Assembly (NCBI GenBank): GCA_035460965.1
Contig: DATHWB010000137.1
Coordinates: 1-21,215 of the forward strand
Origin: DATHWB01 sp035460965
GTDB lineage: Bacteria > Actinomycetota > Acidimicrobiia > Spongiisociales > ZC4RG35
Length of the DNA: 21,215 bases
Reading direction: 5' to 3'
Part shown: in pieces, positions 20,907 through 21,215 of the stretch
Layout: each line of letters starts with the position of its first letter
Position numbering within the stretch: position 1 is the stretch's first letter
Notes under the pieces: generated by a model
Seen by the model: the letters and a program-made list of their open reading frames with translations, nothing else
Database searches by the model: none
What the model was told of the DNA's origin: nothing
Translations under genes and position numbers: made by a program

Positions 20907-20992
20907 GCCCAGTCCGTGAAAAACTTCTCGGACTTCTGTACAGAACACCCCTCGATGTGTCGACACACTGAGGGTTGTGGGATGGAGTGAGC
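20896..20992 (+). repeat. Direct repeat of 13 bases
   Basis: GGATGGAGTGAGC occurs at 20896-20908, across the stop codon of the acidic protein gene, and again at 20980-20992. The repeat brackets the palindromes. Confidence 0.6.
20934..20974. promoter_or_regulatory. Two 12-bp perfect palindromes with a longer hairpin
   Basis: TTCTGTACAGAA (20934-20945) and TGTGTCGACACA (20956-20967) are perfect dyads with centres 22 bases apart, about two helical turns. CCCTC (20949-20953) and GAGGG (20970-20974) flank the second and extend it to a long stem. It may be a terminator of the preceding gene or an operator for the following one. Confidence 0.55.
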
Positions 20993-21102
20993 GGAGCCCT
21001 CGTGGCCGGCATGCCCGGCCCTCGGAGACATGGCGGCCCTTGCCTCCGGCGGTCGCGCCGGGCAAGCATCGGAACACCGGCGACACGGCCGCGTTCCGGT
21101 CG

Positions 21103-21215
21103 ATGGCCGTCATGTCGATCGTCGCCACCCTGACGATCTCCGCCACGTTCGTTCCGGTCGAGGTGGGGAACGCCTCGGCCCCCCGTTCGCAGCCCCCCGC
21201 CACCACTCTCCCCGT
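21103..21215 (+). CDS. N-terminus of a probable exported or membrane-anchored protein, partial
   Basis: The frame is open from 20920 to the right edge. From ATG 21103 it reads MAVMSIVATLTISATFVPVE, a hydrophobic stretch like a signal peptide or anchor, then a proline- and serine-rich linker (APRSQPPATT). An earlier start at TTG 21040 (PPAVAPGKHRNTGDTAAFRS) would add the basic residues usual before such a segment, and GTG 20977 is also in frame. No good ribosome site decides between them. No family can be told from this fragment. The base composition fits coding sequence. Confidence 0.45.
   Translation, partial: MAVMSIVATLTISATFVPVEVGNASAPRSQPPATTLP

Noticed and set aside
20863..21069. A 68-codon minus-strand frame at the right end
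   Set aside because: It crosses the end of the acidic protein gene and the palindromes, has an Arg/Ser/Pro-rich translation and no ribosome site.

Overview
This is a GC-rich window with dense gene packing on both strands. Short or overlapping gene junctions (GTGA, ATGA) are common. Many genes start 6 to 9 bases after a TANNNT-like hexamer, which is the layout of leaderless transcripts. With the gene content (stand-alone LigD-type polymerase, LigC-type ligase, PspC, AzlCD, an ECF sigma factor), this points to an actinobacterium. An uncultured Acidimicrobiia-like lineage is my best guess, but no rRNA or marker gene is present to prove it. I see no tRNA, rRNA, CRISPR array, insertion sequence or prophage gene.

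Layout. 1-1545 (minus): a helical-repeat protein resembling the C-terminal half of LuxR/MalT-type STAND regulators, cut by the left edge. 1546-2313: a gene-poor stretch with four tandem small ORFs, three of them behind strong Shine-Dalgarno sequences, interleaved with several hairpins. 2314-3314 (plus): AzlC/AzlD amino-acid exporter. 3318-3412: tandem palindromic repeats between convergent genes. 3439-5904 (minus): a compact run of small membrane protein, crotonase-fold protein, ECF sigma factor and a methyltransferase-Ada fusion. 6021-6470 (plus): FMN-binding split-barrel protein, overlapping tail to tail with an EamA transporter (6453-7343, minus). 7399-9598 (plus): dienelactone-hydrolase-like protein and an MlrC/M81 metallopeptidase. 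9606-10295 (minus): short-chain dehydrogenase.

10398-13449 (minus): LysR regulator, class V aminotransferase/cysteine-desulfurase-like enzyme and MOSC protein; the last two overlap and together resemble a split molybdenum-cofactor sulfurase. 13544-14355 (plus): a 61-residue protein translationally coupled to a YczE-type membrane protein. 14380-16153 (plus): LigD-type polymerase overlapping a SAM methyltransferase. 16166-16972 (minus): proC. 17027-17946 (minus): PspC-domain protein and a two-TM protein. 18070-19098 (minus): LigC-like ATP-dependent DNA ligase. 19161-20270 (plus): YihY/BrkB membrane protein. 20349-20906 (plus): acidic hypothetical protein. 20934-20974: paired palindromes, followed by the start of a probable exported protein that runs off the right edge.

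The most promising unexplained parts are the small-ORF/hairpin region upstream of azlCD (1651-2313) and the ECF sigma/MGMT-Ada pair (3439-4700). In the latter, the usual Ada order is reversed and no AraC-type DNA-binding domain is present, so the adjacent sigma factor could supply the transcriptional output.
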